This document shows positions 62,904 through 64,000 of a DNA stretch of 64,000 nucleotides, piece by piece (position 1 is the first letter of the stretch; each line of letters opens with the position of its first letter). Below the pieces are notes generated by a model. The model saw only the letters and a program-made list of their open reading frames with translations, had not been told where the DNA came from and ran no database searches. The stretch comes from Bacteroidia bacterium (GTDB taxonomy: Bacteria; Bacteroidota; Bacteroidia; CAILMK01; JBBDIG01): contig JBBDIG010000016.1 of the NCBI GenBank assembly GCA_040880525.1, positions 94,906 through 158,905 of the forward strand, in the 5' to 3' direction. Made by a program: the position numbers and the translations under genes.

Positions 62904-63881
62904 GTGAATAAGATCATCCGGATAGCTTCTGAAAAGCTGGAATCTCTCCTGTCCCGCATGAGAAACGCTGACCGGGTCAGGTATACATTCTTTGGAGTAT
63001 GCTTTGGATTAAGCTTCCCTTTGATCTCCACTTTAATTGACCTGCACGTAAGGAACCTGGATTTTACCTTTGTAAATCTGCGTACCGTTCAGGAGGAGCA
63101 ACCCCTGCATTGGATTATTAATACGGCTCCGTTTTTCCTCGGCATCTTCGCTTTTTTTATTGGGGTAAAGCAGGAAAATGTTCGCAGGGCAAATACCAAA
63201 CTTTTGAAGGTGCTGGAAAATACGCTGCCCAGGGAAGTCGCCACTGAAATATTGAAGAAGGGTTTCGTGACACCCAAATATTATGAGCACGTAACGGTGA
63301 TGTTTGTGGATATAAAAGGCTTTACGCTGATGGCTGCCGAGACAAGTCCCAAGCAGGTGGTAAAGGACCTTGATACATATTTCAGCATGTTCGATGAAAT
63401 TGTGGCTAAATACAATGTGGAAAAGATCAAGACCATTGGCGATGCTTTTATGGCTGCCGGGGGGCTGCCCGTACCCGGGCGAACCAATACCACAGAGGTA
63501 GTGCAGGCCGGAATTGAAATAAGGAACCAGACGGTAGCGCTGAACGAGCAACGAAGGAAGAATGGCGAGCGCACGTATGATGTACGGGTGGGAATTCATG
63601 CAGGACCGGTGGTGGCCGGTGTGGTAGGCAAAAACCGCCTGGCCTATGACGTGTGGGGCGATACGGTAAATACAGCCGCCCGCATACAAAGCAATGGCGA
63701 AGTATTGAAAGTGAACATTTCAGAAACCATCTTCAACCTCGTTCGATACGATTTCAATTGCAATTTTAATGGGCAAATAGAAGCCAAAGGAAAAGGATTG
63801 CTCAACTTTTATACAGCCGAATCAAAGGACCGGGCCATTATTGGTTTTGCGCCAAAGCAAAGTATTCCAAAACATGCATGA
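62904..63881 (+). CDS. Membrane-anchored class III adenylate cyclase
   Basis: The start is unclear: GTG 62904 (325 residues) is preferred, while the frame is open from TTG 62832, where a TAnnTTGC-like box suggests the promoter. Two TMs (about 24-41, 65-83 from GTG) anchor the protein, with a short periplasmic loop. A coiled linker leads to the cyclase domain. Metal Asp pair: MFVDIKGFT and TIGDAFMA. The purine-specifying Lys is in VEKIKTIGD and Asp in AYDVWGDTVN, the ATP-type pair; the transition-state Asn and Arg are in NTAARIQS. It should make cAMP as a dimer. No cAMP receptor is in the window. Confidence 0.88.
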   Translation: MNKIIRIASEKLESLLSRMRNADRVRYTFFGVCFGLSFPLISTLIDLHVRNLDFTFVNLRTVQEEQPLHWIINTAPFFLGIFAFFIGVKQENVRRANTKLLKVLENTLPREVATEILKKGFVTPKYYEHVTVMFVDIKGFTLMAAETSPKQVVKDLDTYFSMFDEIVAKYNVEKIKTIGDAFMAAGGLPVPGRTNTTEVVQAGIEIRNQTVALNEQRRKNGERTYDVRVGIHAGPVVAGVVGKNRLAYDVWGDTVNTAARIQSNGEVLKVNISETIFNLVRYDFNCNFNGQIEAKGKGLLNFYTAESKDRAIIGFAPKQSIPKHA

Positions 63882-64000
63882 GGCGAATTAGCCAATAGCT
63901 TTGAATTATTAAGGGAGTTTCAATTTATTTAAGTTTGAGTTTTATAAGAGGGTGTAATTTAAACTCTGTCTTTTGAGAAGTGAATAATTTTTTTACACTA

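Noticed and set aside
1..64000. tRNA, rRNA, tmRNA or other RNA genes
   Set aside because: By eye no cloverleaf with a T-loop GGTTCRA motif, rRNA or known RNA was seen; a covariance-model search would be needed to exclude them fully.

Overview
The window comes from a chromosome of the phylum Bacteroidota (old Bacteroidetes), probably an environmental lineage outside the genus Bacteroides. The evidence is the gene families: type IX secretion (T9SS) sorting domains of both type A and type B, an N-terminal double-TM (BatA-like) protein, DUF4199, DUF4260 and DUF1573 proteins, a GASA-type rhomboid, a 23S-IVP four-helix protein, and promoter-like TAnnTTTG boxes close to start codons. No phage, plasmid, intact IS, CRISPR/cas, rRNA or tRNA was recognised.

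Layout. 1-919 holds the N-terminal part of a secreted repeat protein on the minus strand. 1.2-8.4 kb is mainly housekeeping: YdjM-like hydrolase, M28 peptidase, a GNAT gene broken by an in-frame TAA, rsmA, mgtE, a 2-hydroxyacid dehydrogenase and folE. 8.4-15.6 kb is a cell-surface region: a secreted protein of unknown role, a 1123-residue nine-repeat T9SS type B protein, two decayed gene relics (a di-haem cytochrome c peroxidase and an orphan T9SS type A tail), then a thioredoxin-like/BNR-repeat pair that both end in T9SS-like tails. 16.0-27.5 kb is largely minus-strand: EEP nuclease/phosphatase, rhomboid, lipoprotein, a giant NtrY-like sensor kinase, glyoxalase, mpg, comB, IVP and gcvT; a CoA-binding protein and a sugar nucleotidyltransferase lie on the plus strand.

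27.8-36.2 kb carries an alpha/beta hydrolase, cupin, GNAT, MmcQ/YjbR, CDF transporter, DUF1573 protein, recQ and two coupled glycosyltransferases. 36.2-47.1 kb carries an FtsE-like ATPase with a small partner ORF, two lipoproteins, a tight block (BatA-like, dihydroorotase-like, DUF4199, GT2), proline dehydrogenase and a methyltransferase. 47.5-53.6 kb carries a small membrane lipoprotein, SDR, ruvX, def, a TrpF-like protein, a T9SS type A protein, an FAD oxidoreductase and DUF4260. 53.8-63.9 kb holds the most unusual content: a 1411-residue multi-membrane protein with periplasmic regions and a cytoplasmic P-loop NTPase, a two-gene TPR-AAA+/TPR-membrane module, a SulP transporter and a class III adenylate cyclase.

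Structures outside genes: a 68-69-bp-period repeat family occurs at three loci (about 3.84-4.02, 47.19-47.25 and 53.1-53.27 kb), in tandem at two of them. Three strong intrinsic terminators are visible. Several gene pairs overlap by TTGA, ATGA or TAATG, and one convergent pair shares interlocked stop codons. The best candidates for undescribed biology are the 1411-residue NTPase, the TPR-AAA+ module and the 69-bp repeat family.
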